Source: Candidatus Gastranaerophilales bacterium
GTDB lineage: Bacteria; Cyanobacteriota; Vampirovibrionia; Gastranaerophilales; Gastranaerophilaceae
NCBI GenBank assembly: GCA_947630045.1
Contig: CANRGC010000004.1
Coordinates: 54,371 to 118,370, forward strand
Direction of reading: 5' to 3'
Length of the DNA stretch: 64,000 bases
Part shown: piece after piece, positions 39,265 to 48,344 of the stretch
Numbering within the stretch: the stretch's first letter is position 1
Layout: each line of letters opens with the position of its first letter
The notes under the pieces: generated by a model
The model's database searches: none
What the model was told of the DNA's origin: nothing
Seen by the model: the letters and a program-made list of their open reading frames with translations, nothing else
Program-made: the position numbers and the translations under genes

Positions 39265-40218
39265 CTACATCTCCTTAATTTTTTCTGTTATTAATTTCAA
39301 TTCACAAGATACGGGCGGATTTTCCGTTTGAATTAAATATTCTCTTATAATTCTTGCAAAATCAGCCTTTTTAAATTCGCCCCAACCGTTATTTTTATAA
39401 CAGTTAGAAATATCAACAACGGCATGCCCCTCTTCAAAAGAGTTTTCATCCACAAGAAGATTTTGCGCAAAGTGGTGGTTTAGGGCATTTTTAATTAAAT
39501 TTTTGGGCAAGATGTCCTCAAATTCTCCCGATTTTATTTTATAGAGTTTATCTATTTTTCTTAATTTTAAAGACAAGATTTCTTCAATTTCGTTTGCATC
39601 ACAATCAAGAAGCACAAAAATCGGAATTTTAATTTCTTCAATGAGTTTAATATATTTCCTTGCAACTTGATTTTTGCCCCCCGCCCCCAGAACAAAAATG
39701 CCTTCTTTTTTAAAATCAAACCCCAAAATTTTTGCAAATTCAATTAAAAGAATTTCTTCCGTTATCCCTTCAACAAGAACAACTTTAGAAATCGGAAAAA
39801 GAGTGGAATAGGTTTCTCTGGTTTTTTTGCTTGTGAGGTTTTTTTGAAGTTTAAGCCTTTTTAAATTTAGGGGCAGTTCTTTCTCGTCAAACAAGTCAAT
39901 TGCCGATTTAAAGTCTATTTTTGCGTCAAGAAATTCCCTGTCTTCTTTTGTTAAATAAAAAATTTCATCTTCGTCTTTTTTTATAATTTCATTCATTTTA
40001 AAATCTGACAAATCGGAAAAAGCGGAATTAAAAATTTCAACTGCAAGGTCAATTTTTTCCTTTTCACTCATGTCTGAAAGCTTGTTTCCGTTTGGTATAA
40101 AGTGTTTGTTCAAAATTTCATCAAAAACTCTTTTATATTTTTCACTAACCGGCTTAAAACGGGTTAGTCTGTCAATACTTATTTTTATAAAATCTTTTGA
40201 AGGTGTTTTAAATTTCAT
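39265..40218 (-). CDS. TOPRIM-domain protein related to OLD-family nucleases, lacking the ATPase
   Basis: The centre carries a TOPRIM fold: VVLVEGITEEILLIEFAKIL with the catalytic Glu, then IFVLLDCDANE with the DxD pair. The N-terminal 130 residues are charged and helical. No Walker motifs are present, whereas OLD proteins fuse an ABC ATPase to TOPRIM. It ends four bases before the hydF start. It may be a DNA-processing enzyme, but its operon partner is a hydrogenase maturase, so the role is unclear. Confidence 0.72.
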   Translation of the reverse strand: MKFKTPSKDFIKISIDRLTRFKPVSEKYKRVFDEILNKHFIPNGNKLSDMSEKEKIDLAVEIFNSAFSDLSDFKMNEIIKKDEDEIFYLTKEDREFLDAKIDFKSAIDLFDEKELPLNLKRLKLQKNLTSKKTRETYSTLFPISKVVLVEGITEEILLIEFAKILGFDFKKEGIFVLGAGGKNQVARKYIKLIEEIKIPIFVLLDCDANEIEEILSLKLRKIDKLYKIKSGEFEDILPKNLIKNALNHHFAQNLLVDENSFEEGHAVVDISNCYKNNGWGEFKKADFARIIREYLIQTENPPVSCELKLITEKIKEM

Positions 40219-40315
40219 CTAAAATTTGTCCAATCTGTTATAATTGTAAAATTAGAAATAAAAAAAAGCAATTTTTTGTATCTTTGTGTTTTAGAAAGTA
40301 TAAGGGCAAAAAATT

Positions 40316-41662
40316 ATGATTAATAATGTAGGGCTTTATAATTACAATACACAAGTCAATTCAACCTCAAAAAAGGGGTCAGGTCCTGTTATGCCGAAAA
40401 TTTCATGCCTGTCTTATGCCCTTAACAACACAGGTTTAACCAATGAGCCCAATTTTGCCGTAAATAAGGTTGCAACAAAACTATCAGGCGCCGAAGAAAC
40501 AAAAATGTATAACGAGGTTTTAGACGCTTTTGCAACTTCAATGTCTGAAAAAGCAAGCCCGAAAGACAATATATTAAGACAAAAGAAACTGGACAGCCTT
40601 TTAAAAAGCGGAAAGCTTTTAAACAGAAATTCAAATGACAATTCAAGCACCCTTGAGTCAATTTATAAAGTCATAACCACTCCAAGGGCAGCAAACATGG
40701 ACGGACTTAAACTTGCAGGAGAAATCATTGATACAATATATTCTCCCGCTTCAATAACCCAAAAATTCGGAGATATCCCTTCTGAAGCGCAAGGTTACAT
40801 TTCAGACGGAAATACGCTTGAAAAAGCCTCAAAAATTAAAACTGAAGGCTCCGGAACTTGTGTTGCCGCAAGCGTTGAATTTCACCTTGCAAATAAAATG
40901 CCCTCAGAGTTTGCCCGCTGGGCTGAAGGGCTCACAAGCCCAAAAATTCAAGTTGAAAAGAACTTGCCCTTAAATGCGCTTTCTTCAAATAAAATGAATG
41001 CTCTGTGGCTTTTAAACGAATTTGAAACTCCGATTAAATCTCTTGATTTTAACAGTGCCAACATTGTTTTAAAACCTGATGAACAAGCGCTTACAAGAGC
41101 ATTAATTCAGGATAACTATTGGGATAGCGACGAAAGAACCGTTATAGATGTTCTTATGCAATCAACTCTTATGAATACAGGCTCGCAGCAAACTTATAAT
41201 TCTCTGATAGATGAAAGGGCGGGAAAATTTAATGCCAACCCGCAAGGTTTGATTGAGTTTGAAAAAACATATATAGAATCTTTGGTTGACGGCAAAGAAA
41301 GAGATTCCGTAGTTTATCAAAATGTTGATGAGAACCAGATTTTAAAAGGCTGGAACACAGATTTATTAAAAATTCAAAGCGATATTACAAAAGCTGTCGA
41401 CAATGGGGAAGATGTCATAATCGGCTATGTTGTAACTGCAAAAGAATGTAATGAAAAGGGTTGTGACCCGAATAAAATCGTTAACGGACACGAAATAACG
41501 ATTGTTGACTACAAAAAAGACTCTTTCGGCAACATAAAATTTATATGCAACGATACAGACGATGACAAGCCTCATTTAATAGAATATGACGCAAATTATC
41601 TGCTTCCGAAAATTCACCACGCAAGCTATCCCGTTTCTTTAATTCAAAACTCTGCGGTATAA
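40316..41662 (+). CDS. Unknown protein with a papain-like Cys-His-Asn candidate centre
   Basis: Not recognised. 448 residues with an Asn/Tyr-rich N-terminus (GLYNYNTQVN) and no signal peptide. Order and context suggest a papain-like fold: Cys182 at a helix start (GSGTCVAASVEFHL), His392 at a strand start (VNGHEITIVDY) and Asn412/Asp413 (FICNDTDDDKP). A helical domain lies between. AAGGG precedes the ATG. It ends back to back with the EF-hand/transglycosylase gene. A peptidase, amidase or transglutaminase function is inference. Confidence 0.62.
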   Translation: MINNVGLYNYNTQVNSTSKKGSGPVMPKISCLSYALNNTGLTNEPNFAVNKVATKLSGAEETKMYNEVLDAFATSMSEKASPKDNILRQKKLDSLLKSGKLLNRNSNDNSSTLESIYKVITTPRAANMDGLKLAGEIIDTIYSPASITQKFGDIPSEAQGYISDGNTLEKASKIKTEGSGTCVAASVEFHLANKMPSEFARWAEGLTSPKIQVEKNLPLNALSSNKMNALWLLNEFETPIKSLDFNSANIVLKPDEQALTRALIQDNYWDSDERTVIDVLMQSTLMNTGSQQTYNSLIDERAGKFNANPQGLIEFEKTYIESLVDGKERDSVVYQNVDENQILKGWNTDLLKIQSDITKAVDNGEDVIIGYVVTAKECNEKGCDPNKIVNGHEITIVDYKKDSFGNIKFICNDTDDDKPHLIEYDANYLLPKIHHASYPVSLIQNSAV

Positions 41663-42715
41663 CTATACACGTGAGAGAATTTTTCTTGCATAATCGTTAA
41701 CAACGCCCGAAGAACAGTTACCGACATTATATGCGGTAAGAGCTTTTCCGATGTCATTCCCGTATCGTTCATATTGAAATCTCATCAGATAAATCATTGC
41801 TTGAAGATTTTTTGCGGGGTCATGCATATCGGCAAAAGAATAGTTTGTTCCAAACTGGTTATTAACTTCTTGAACCGCAATGGCGGACATTTGCCCGAAG
41901 CCGACATACATTGGCGTGCTTGAAGCCGAATTGTCTCCGCCCGATTCGGAGAAAATTTGAGAAAGAATAACTTTCGGGTCAAAATAGCCTTTTCCGACAG
42001 TTTTACAAAGGGTTGCAATATAGTCTGCGGCTTCATCTCTTGACGTACCAAGGCTTTTGGCAACTCTATCCAAACAAATGGAAAGATCGCCCGTTACACC
42101 GGCAAGATTACTGCCGCTTCCCGATTCTGCGCTTATTGGCGTTGTTGTGCCAACCGAACCTGCGCCTGAGGTTGAAGAGGTGCTTACTCCTGCGGATGAA
42201 GCTATTGAAGCCGAGTATGCAGCCTGATTTGCAAGCTGATTTTTTCTGTTTTGAATACTGTTTGCAATGTTTAACATAGTGGCATTATGGGAAGCAATTT
42301 CAGAAGTTGCAGAGTCAATTTTTCCCTGAACATTGTTTACTACAGATTGCATAGACTCTCTCTGTTCAGAGTTTTTCGGATATCCCGCAAGGTTAACTTC
42401 GGCTTCTTTTAAAAGTGCATTTAAACTTTTTAACCTTAATTGAAGTCTGTAAATCGCTCTTTGTTCTCTGTCATATTTCTTTTGAAGGGATTTAACGGTC
42501 GGATCGTCAGAATATTCATCTTGAACACTTGAAGATGATTTTTCTTCTTCATTTTCGCTTTCCAAATATTCCTGATATTCATCCTCTGATATTTTCATAT
42601 CAGAATTTTTATCAACGGCTTTCAATTTTGAAGACTCAATATTTGCGCTTTTGAATGCGTCATATATTGCCTTTGTTTCACATATGTAGCCATTTACATT
42701 TAAATCTTCAGACAC
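41663..42715 (-). CDS. EF-hand and lytic-transglycosylase-like protein
   Basis: Domains in order: an EF-hand loop at about 40-51 (DKNSDMKISEDE, all ligand positions filled), a coiled coil (about 75-175), an Ala/Ser/Gly/Thr linker, and a C-terminal SLT-type transglycosylase (about 230-350). The latter shows the catalytic Glu in SQIFSESGGDNS, GFGQMSAIA and KALTAYNVGN. The start is GTG 42715 with GAAGGGG upstream. No signal peptide is seen although the substrate would be peptidoglycan, so export by another route is likely. Confidence 0.82.
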   Translation of the reverse strand: MSEDLNVNGYICETKAIYDAFKSANIESSKLKAVDKNSDMKISEDEYQEYLESENEEEKSSSSVQDEYSDDPTVKSLQKKYDREQRAIYRLQLRLKSLNALLKEAEVNLAGYPKNSEQRESMQSVVNNVQGKIDSATSEIASHNATMLNIANSIQNRKNQLANQAAYSASIASSAGVSTSSTSGAGSVGTTTPISAESGSGSNLAGVTGDLSICLDRVAKSLGTSRDEAADYIATLCKTVGKGYFDPKVILSQIFSESGGDNSASSTPMYVGFGQMSAIAVQEVNNQFGTNYSFADMHDPAKNLQAMIYLMRFQYERYGNDIGKALTAYNVGNCSSGVVNDYARKILSRV

Positions 42716-42813
42716 AAAAATGCCCCTTCCTTTTCCAATTTAATTAACGGCAATAAGACATATAAACTTTAGGGGATGTTACAAAAGTTAAATTGAAGTT
42801 TAAAAAAAATAAA

Positions 42814-42885
42814 AGGCGACACCCGGATTCGAACCGGGGGTAAAAGCTTTGCAGGCTTCTGCCTTACCACTTGGCCATGTCGCCA
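42814..42885 (-). tRNA. tRNA-Cys (anticodon GCA)
   Basis: On the minus strand GGCGACA pairs with TGTCGCC. The anticodon stem GAAGC/GCTTT (one G-T pair) encloses CTGCAAA, giving anticodon GCA. The T-arm CCCGGTTCGAATCCGGG is intact. Discriminator T. CCA is not encoded. Confidence 0.96.
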
Positions 42886-42896
42886 TTGCTTTTTTT

Positions 42897-42925
42897 AATA
42901 TAAAAAAGACATAATATAAAGTCAA
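42897..42925 (-). promoter_or_regulatory. Promoter of tRNA-Cys
   Basis: Minus strand TTGACT (42925-42920), a 17-base spacer and TATATT (42902-42897), 12 bases upstream of the mature tRNA. Confidence 0.7.
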
Positions 42926-42943
42926 GTTTAAAAAAGTATACTC

Positions 42944-42971
42944 TTGAAATTAATTTTTCAGCCCATATAAT
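42944..42971 (+). promoter_or_regulatory. Promoter of rpmE
   Basis: TTGAAA (42944-42949), a 16-base spacer and TATAAT (42966-42971), about 50 bases before the rpmE start. Confidence 0.7.
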
Positions 42972-43020
42972 GTTAAACTGTAGATTAATATTGAGTTGAT
43001 TTAAAAAGAAGGAAAATAAA

Positions 43021-43221
43021 ATGAAACAAGGAATACACCCTGACTACAAAAAAACCACAATTAAGTGTGTTTGCGGCAATGAAATTGAAACAGGCTCTGT
43101 TGAAGAAAACATCACGGTTGAAATTTGTAATGCTTGCCATCCTTTCTTCACAGGCAACCAAAAAATCTTAGACTCTGAAGGAAGAGTTGAAAGATTTAAA
43201 AAACGTTACGAAAACAAGTAG
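43021..43221 (+). CDS. rpmE: 50S ribosomal protein L31, zinc-binding type
   Basis: [20 protein letters not shown] starts like all L31 proteins. Cys residues in CVC and [10 protein letters not shown] form the zinc-binding (C+) set. 66 residues. AGAAGGA precedes the ATG. A terminator follows before thyX. Confidence 0.96.
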   Translation: MKQGIHPDYKKTTIKCVCGNEIETGSVEENITVEICNACHPFFTGNQKILDSEGRVERFKKRYENK

Positions 43222-43234
43222 CAAAACTTTATTT

Positions 43235-43268
43235 AAAAAAAGCGGATGTAGTTTTATGTCCGCTTTTT
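43235..43268 (+). terminator. rpmE terminator
   Basis: AAAAAGCGGA pairs with TCCGCTTTTT around a 12-base loop. It is A-rich on the left side, so it may work both ways. Confidence 0.85.
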
Positions 43269-43294
43269 ATTACTTTTTTCAAGGGGAGGCTTAA

Positions 43295-44014
43295 ATGGCA
43301 AAGCAAACTTTAAGTGTTGAGTTGATTTCAATTCCAGACGATATAATAAGAACAATCTATACGGCGTGCAAAACCTGTTATAGCGCCAAACTTCCTTATG
43401 AAAACTATTTAAATGCTCCGGACAATGAAAAAATGCTTTCTTTGATTGAAAAAGTTATTTCTTCTGGACATTATTCCACAATTGAACATATTCAACTCAC
43501 TTTTGCCATTCAAAATGTTTCAAGGGCATGCACTCATCAGCTTGTTCGCCACAGACACATGAGTTTTTCTCAAAAAAGCCAAAGATATGTAAGAGAAAAG
43601 GGCGAATTTGATTACATTGTGCCCAAATCTATTGAAAAAAACCCCGAATTGAATAAAAAATTTACGGATTTTATGACAAAAACTTCCGAACTTTATCAGG
43701 AATTTATTGATAACGGAATTTTGGCCGAAGACGCAAGAGCAATATTGCCAAATGCCGCAGCAAGCTCACTTACGGCAAGTTTAAACTTGAGAGAGTTAAT
43801 TCATCTTGCAAATTTAAGGCTTTGCACAAGGGCGCAATATGAAATAAGATGTCTTGTTAAAGCAATGGTGGATGAAGTTATCAAAAAAGAACCGTGGTTA
43901 AAGCCTTATCTGGTTCCAAAATGCGAAAGGCTTGGATATTGTGATGAGGACAAAACTTGCGGAAGAACAAAAACAAAAGCGGAATTTCTCGGTAATGTTT
44001 GCTGTGCAAACTAA
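43295..44014 (+). CDS. thyX: Flavin-dependent thymidylate synthase
   Basis: Makes dTMP from dUMP with FAD and methylenetetrahydrofolate. The ThyX signature RHRHMSFSQKSQRY is at residues 85-98. The HYSTIEHIQLTFAI and ILPNAAASSLTASLNLREL regions also match. 239 residues. GGGGAGG lies before the ATG. It replaces classical ThyA; no dihydrofolate reductase gene is adjacent. Confidence 0.96.
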   Translation: MAKQTLSVELISIPDDIIRTIYTACKTCYSAKLPYENYLNAPDNEKMLSLIEKVISSGHYSTIEHIQLTFAIQNVSRACTHQLVRHRHMSFSQKSQRYVREKGEFDYIVPKSIEKNPELNKKFTDFMTKTSELYQEFIDNGILAEDARAILPNAAASSLTASLNLRELIHLANLRLCTRAQYEIRCLVKAMVDEVIKKEPWLKPYLVPKCERLGYCDEDKTCGRTKTKAEFLGNVCCAN

Positions 44015-44035
44015 GTTTTTAAGGATAAACAACCA

Positions 44036-45118
44036 ATGAACGACATGATTGATAAAATTAAACAAATTGAAGAAAAATATATTGAGCTCGGGCTGAAACT
44101 TTCAGACCCCGCAACCGTTAACGATTATGAAAAATTTAAAGAGCTTTCAAAACAAAGAAAAGCAATGGAAGAAACCGTTAACACTTATAATTCTTATAAA
44201 CAGGCGCTTGACGCTATCAGCGAAGCGAAAGAAATGCTCCATGGGGAAAAAGACCCTTCTATGAGAGAGTTTTTAAACAATGAAATTGCAAACAACGAAG
44301 CTAAAATTCCCGTTTTTGAAGAAAAGATGAAAGTTCTTCTTTTGCCGAAAGACCCGATGGATGACAAGGATATTATGCTTGAAATCAGAGGTTCAGCCGG
44401 CGGAGATGAGGCAAATATCTTTGCGGGCGATCTTATGAGAATGTATATGAAATTTGCAAACAATAAAGGCTGGCAAACAAAAATTCTTTCAATAAACGAA
44501 TGCGAAGCCGGCGGCGTTTCTGAAGTTGTAATTTCCGTTAAGGGCGAAAATGTTTATTCACAATTAAAATATGAATCAGGAGTTCACAGGGTTCAAAGAG
44601 TTCCCACCACGGAATCTCAAGGAAGAGTTCACACTTCTACCGCAACGGTTGCCGTTATGCCTGAAGTAGATGATGTTGAGATTGAACTCAATATGAATGA
44701 TATTGAAATTACAACCGCACGTTCGGGCGGTGCCGGCGGACAAAACGTTAATAAGGTTGAAACTGCGGCAAGAGTTTTCCATAAACCGACAGGGATAATG
44801 ATTTTCTGTACCGAAGAACGCTCCCAATTGCAAAACAAAGAAAGAGCTTTACAAATTTTGAAAGCAAAGCTCTATGATATGGAAGTTCAAAAACAAATGA
44901 AAGAAGTAACCGATCTTCGCCGCTCTCAAGTGGGAACGGGCGATCGTTCCGAGAGAATAAGAACATATAACTTCCCCCAAGGAAGACTCACGGACCACAG
45001 AATTAACCATAATTTGAATGTTTGGACGGTTATTGAAGGCGAACTTGATGAATTAATCAAGCTTCTTATTGAATATGACCAAAAATTAAAACTTGAAAAA
45101 CTTGCCGAAGTTAACTAG
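44036..45118 (+). CDS. prfA: Peptide chain release factor 1
   Basis: Terminates translation at UAA and UAG. The codon-recognition region includes [18 protein letters not shown] (PxT motif), and the GGQ hydrolysis motif is at residues 234-236 in [14 protein letters not shown]. 360 residues, normal length. AAGGAT lies 10 bases upstream. The methyltransferase prmC is not adjacent. Confidence 0.97.
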   Translation: MNDMIDKIKQIEEKYIELGLKLSDPATVNDYEKFKELSKQRKAMEETVNTYNSYKQALDAISEAKEMLHGEKDPSMREFLNNEIANNEAKIPVFEEKMKVLLLPKDPMDDKDIMLEIRGSAGGDEANIFAGDLMRMYMKFANNKGWQTKILSINECEAGGVSEVVISVKGENVYSQLKYESGVHRVQRVPTTESQGRVHTSTATVAVMPEVDDVEIELNMNDIEITTARSGGAGGQNVNKVETAARVFHKPTGIMIFCTEERSQLQNKERALQILKAKLYDMEVQKQMKEVTDLRRSQVGTGDRSERIRTYNFPQGRLTDHRINHNLNVWTVIEGELDELIKLLIEYDQKLKLEKLAEVN

Positions 45119-45126
45119 CCGGAAGT

Positions 45127-45561
45127 TTAAGAGTGAAGCTGAAAAGGACACTTTGTGCAGCGGGCTTTGGGGTGAAGAATTAAATTATCCTCAAGGTCAT
45201 AAAGTTTTGCAATTCTCGTCACGAGTTTTGAGCCGCAAACGGGGCACAGCGCAATGTACGCTTTGTTTTCAGCGTTGAGTAAAATATCCTCTTTTAATTT
45301 TTCCAGTGTTTCTTTTGATGTAAAATTGTAATCTTCATTTTTTTCATAAAGCTTAATTTCATCCAAAGAAACCCTTAACCCCTTTGCAAGCTTTTGGCGA
45401 ACGGTTGTGGGTAAAAAAAGTTCATAACCCGCTTCAATATTTAAAATAACGCTTTCGTCGAGATTACATTTTTTTGCAAGCCCGCTTGAAGAAAGCCCCA
45501 GTTTTTCACGGGTGTTAAAGACAAACTGTGCAAGGTTATCAAACTTTTTTGCATGTTTCAT
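45127..45561 (-). CDS. HTH (XRE-like) protein with a C-terminal zinc ribbon
   Basis: Residues about 10-65 form a helix-turn-helix (FVFNTREKLGLSSSGLAKKC and DESVILNIEAGYELF). The C-terminus has two Cys pairs, CPVCGS and RCTKCPF, typical of a zinc ribbon. It lies four bases after secF without its own ribosome-binding site and is therefore probably translated with secDF. Role unknown; it could regulate transcription or sense zinc. Confidence 0.65.
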   Translation of the reverse strand: MKHAKKFDNLAQFVFNTREKLGLSSSGLAKKCNLDESVILNIEAGYELFLPTTVRQKLAKGLRVSLDEIKLYEKNEDYNFTSKETLEKLKEDILLNAENKAYIALCPVCGSKLVTRIAKLYDLEDNLILHPKARCTKCPFQLHS

Positions 45562-45565
45562 TTAT

Positions 45566-46576
45566 CTAAGCCTGTTTGTGTTGTCTTGCTTCTCTGATGT
45601 CTTTATTCCAAGCAAGAAGGGTGCTTGCAAAGAATATGCTTGAATATGTACCTATTGCAATACCCAAAATCATTGCAAGAACGAAATCTCTGGTTGTTGT
45701 TCCGCCGAAAATATAAAGCGCAAGCAAAGTCATTAACGTAGTTACCGACGTATTTATACTTCTTGCAAGAGTTTGATTAACGGAAGCATTAACGATTTCA
45801 TCAAATGTATATTTTTTTGCAAGAAACCTGTTGTTTTCTCTGACCCTGTCAAACACAACAATGGTATCATGCACCGAAAACCCGATAACCGTAAGAATTG
45901 CGGTTATAAAAAGGCTGTCTGCATACCAGTCAAAGAAAATTCCCATTATTGCAAAAACACCGATTACAAAAAGCGCATCGTGAAAAAGCGCAAGAAGTGC
46001 GATAATGGCATAATCGGCTTGAAATCTGAACGAAATATAGACAACAATTCCGAGAAATGCAAGACAGAGAGCAACAAGCGAATTTTTCAAAAGTTCGGAA
46101 CCGAGTGAAGGACCTATTGAGTTTGTTTGAACTAAATCGGGGTCTTTGACAAACTCGTTTACAATTTGTGTAACTTTATCAATTCCTTCATTGTTGTTGT
46201 CCCCTAAGAAGGTTGTTTTTATCGAAACAATATTTTTATCGGATGTTCCGTTTTGATTTTCTTTATTTTCAATTGAAGCCGTTTTGTTGTTTATAACCTG
46301 AACAACAGGAGTTTGAAACTTTTCATCAATAAGCTTTGTTCTTATTTTTTCGATTTCACTCGTTGTAACTTCTTGAGAAGTGGAATATTGAAGAATAGTA
46401 CCGCCGGTGTAATCAATTCCAAGCTTTAAGGGCGAGTGGTTCGGCTGCGTAAAAACAAGATAACAAACCGCAATAATGCAAGGAATTAAAAGAATTGCGC
46501 TCAAAGAAAGCCAAATTCCTCTGTATTTTATAACGTCTATTATATTTTTATGTTTCATTAAATCGGGATTAGCCAT
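45566..46576 (-). CDS. secF: Protein translocase subunit SecF
   Basis: Inner-membrane partner of SecD that uses proton flow to pull exported proteins through SecYEG. GIDYTGGTILQYST in the first periplasmic part, SIGPSLGSELLKNSL and GFSVHDTIVVFDRVREN are the SecF landmarks. Six membrane helices are apparent. AAGGAG before the ATG. 336 residues with an Asn/Lys-rich periplasmic insertion (about 95-130). Confidence 0.96.
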   Translation of the reverse strand: MANPDLMKHKNIIDVIKYRGIWLSLSAILLIPCIIAVCYLVFTQPNHSPLKLGIDYTGGTILQYSTSQEVTTSEIEKIRTKLIDEKFQTPVVQVINNKTASIENKENQNGTSDKNIVSIKTTFLGDNNNEGIDKVTQIVNEFVKDPDLVQTNSIGPSLGSELLKNSLVALCLAFLGIVVYISFRFQADYAIIALLALFHDALFVIGVFAIMGIFFDWYADSLFITAILTVIGFSVHDTIVVFDRVRENNRFLAKKYTFDEIVNASVNQTLARSINTSVTTLMTLLALYIFGGTTTRDFVLAMILGIAIGTYSSIFFASTLLAWNKDIREARQHKQA

Positions 46577-46592
46577 TTTTTACTCCTTTAAA

Positions 46593-47903
46593 TTAGTTCA
46601 AAACTCCGAATTTTGCCTTTTCTTTCTTGGTTTCAACAGCGGTATAAGATTTATTTATATCGGAAGCCTTTAAACCGAAAAGTGCAGGATGTTTTAATTC
46701 ACCCGTTCCGAATGTTAAATGCATTAAATTTTTGGTAACTGTTATTGCCGAAAACATACTGATTAAAACACCGATTGCAAGAGTTAGTGCAAACCCTTTA
46801 ACGGTGCCTGTTCCCAAAAGATAAAGAATTACACAGGTAATTATTGTTGACATGTTTGAATCGAAAATACTTGTAAATGCCCTGTCAAAGCCCGAATTAA
46901 CAGCCGTGAAAAGGCTTCTTCCCGTCTTGAGTTCTTCTTTTGTACGTTCAAATATCAATATGTTAGCGTCAACCGCCATGCCGATACTTAAAATAAACCC
47001 TGCAATGCCCGCAAGGGTTAAAGTTACGGGAATTATTTTAAACACAGCAAAAGAAATGACCGAATATATGCAAAGAGCAATACTTGCGATAATTCCGGGA
47101 ACTCTGTAATAAATAATCATAAATAACATTACAAGCCCGATTCCGATAACGCCGGCAAATTTTGATTTTTGAATACTTTCGGCGCCAAGAGAAGGACCTA
47201 CGGAATTTTCTTCGATTATTTTAGCTGAAACCGGCAATGCGCCCGCATTTAAGAAATCAACCATTTCTTTTGCCTCGCTATATTCAAATCCGTTATCTTT
47301 TCCGCCCGAAATTTGCGCATGCCCGCCCAAAATTTCTTCATTAATAACGGGGGCAGATTCGAGTTTGCCGTTAAAGAATATCGCCATTTGCTGACCTACA
47401 AGACGCCTTGTCAATTCGGCAAATTTTTTGGTTCCGTTTGTATCAAACTCAAGCGAAACAACCCATTCTCCGGTGTTAGACGTTGTAACGCTGGCTTTTT
47501 TAAGCTCTTTTCCGGTAAGACCGGTTGACTTCCATTGTTGAGCGCCGTTTTTATAACCGTCCGGCTCTTTAAATTCCAACTGGGCAGTTTCACCGACAAT
47601 TGCCTTTGCTTTTTTTGTGTCGGTTACGTTTGGAATTTCAACCATAAGTCTTTTTTCGCCAACTTTTTGAACGTTGGTTTCACCGACACCGAAGGCATTT
47701 ATTCTGTTTTCAATGGCATATTGCAAACTGTCCATAACATCGGGGGTAATTTTCGGCACTTCGCTTGAAGGTTCAGCTTCTAAAACAAGTCTTGAACCGC
47801 CGACCAAATCAAGCCCCAAAGATGTCGGTTTTTTATATATTACTGCTATGCCCGAAATTGTCAGTGCAACAATAATCCAAAAAAGTATGATTTTATTTTT
47901 CAT
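46593..47903 (-). CDS. secD: Protein translocase subunit SecD
   Basis: Partner of SecF. GLDLVGGSRLVLEA near the N-terminus, the periplasmic P1 head (about 40-230), SVGPSLGAESIQKSK and the MAVDANILIFERTKEEL helix are diagnostic. 436 residues is the compact bacterial form. The nearest GAGGAG is 15 bases upstream of the ATG, further than usual, and a long structured leader precedes the gene. Confidence 0.96.
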   Translation of the reverse strand: MKNKIILFWIIVALTISGIAVIYKKPTSLGLDLVGGSRLVLEAEPSSEVPKITPDVMDSLQYAIENRINAFGVGETNVQKVGEKRLMVEIPNVTDTKKAKAIVGETAQLEFKEPDGYKNGAQQWKSTGLTGKELKKASVTTSNTGEWVVSLEFDTNGTKKFAELTRRLVGQQMAIFFNGKLESAPVINEEILGGHAQISGGKDNGFEYSEAKEMVDFLNAGALPVSAKIIEENSVGPSLGAESIQKSKFAGVIGIGLVMLFMIIYYRVPGIIASIALCIYSVISFAVFKIIPVTLTLAGIAGFILSIGMAVDANILIFERTKEELKTGRSLFTAVNSGFDRAFTSIFDSNMSTIITCVILYLLGTGTVKGFALTLAIGVLISMFSAITVTKNLMHLTFGTGELKHPALFGLKASDINKSYTAVETKKEKAKFGVLN

Positions 47904-47976
47904 GGTTAAAGCTTAAAACTCCTCTTTTTAAAATGTTTGTAATTATTTTATCAAAAAAATAAAAATAAGTTAAATA

Positions 47977-48028
47977 AAAGAAAAACATCTGCCCGATTAA
48001 ACTAATCTTTTAGCAAATGTTTTTCTTT
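47977..48028 (-). promoter_or_regulatory. Large hairpin in the secD leader (possible attenuator)
   Basis: AAAGAAAAACAT (47977-47988) pairs fully with ATGTTTTTCTTT (48017-48028), with an inner GATTA/TAATC stem. On the minus strand the right arm is T-rich and continues TTATTTAACTTATTTTTATTTT, so it could terminate transcription before secD. Confidence 0.45.
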
Positions 48029-48046
48029 TTCTCCTCTTTTTTAAGC

Positions 48047-48088
48047 CTAGAAGCCGAAACTCCGCTGCGTTAATAATCTTATTTTCAC
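48047..48088 (-). CDS. Candidate 13-residue leader ORF upstream of secD
   Basis: GTG 48088 runs for 13 codons to TAG and reads MKIRLLTQRSFGF. An AGAGGAG ribosome-binding site lies five bases before it. The size is far below usual gene limits, so only the good ribosome-binding site and the position between promoter region and attenuator-like hairpin support it. The rest of the 47904-48344 gap holds another short frame (48110-48148) with a poorly spaced ribosome-binding site, and the amidase promoter region. Confidence 0.3.
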   Translation of the reverse strand: MKIRLLTQRSFGF

Positions 48089-48344
48089 TCTTTCTCCTCT
48101 TTCCCGCCTTTAATCAGACAATACAAATCTGCGGGCAAAATTTGCCATCACTCCTTTCAAACTATGTTCTTAAGTAAACACCACGACACAATATAAAACA
48201 AGTAAAAAAGTATTAAAAAAGTTTTACAATTAACCATGCCCCCCAACCTCAAAGGAGAAATTCATTTTTAAAAAACTTAATGAATAAATATTAAAAAAAT
48301 TTAATTCTCTGCCTAAAAGATAAAAAAGCTGATAATATTTTGTT

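Noticed and set aside
45093..45278. 61-residue frame at the prfA end
   Set aside because: Overlaps the prfA end in another frame and the HTH/zinc-ribbon gene on the other strand; no ribosome-binding site or family match.
48110..48148. 12-residue frame MANFARRFVLSD in the secD leader
   Set aside because: AAAGGAG is only two bases from the ATG, too close for normal initiation; kept only as a remark.
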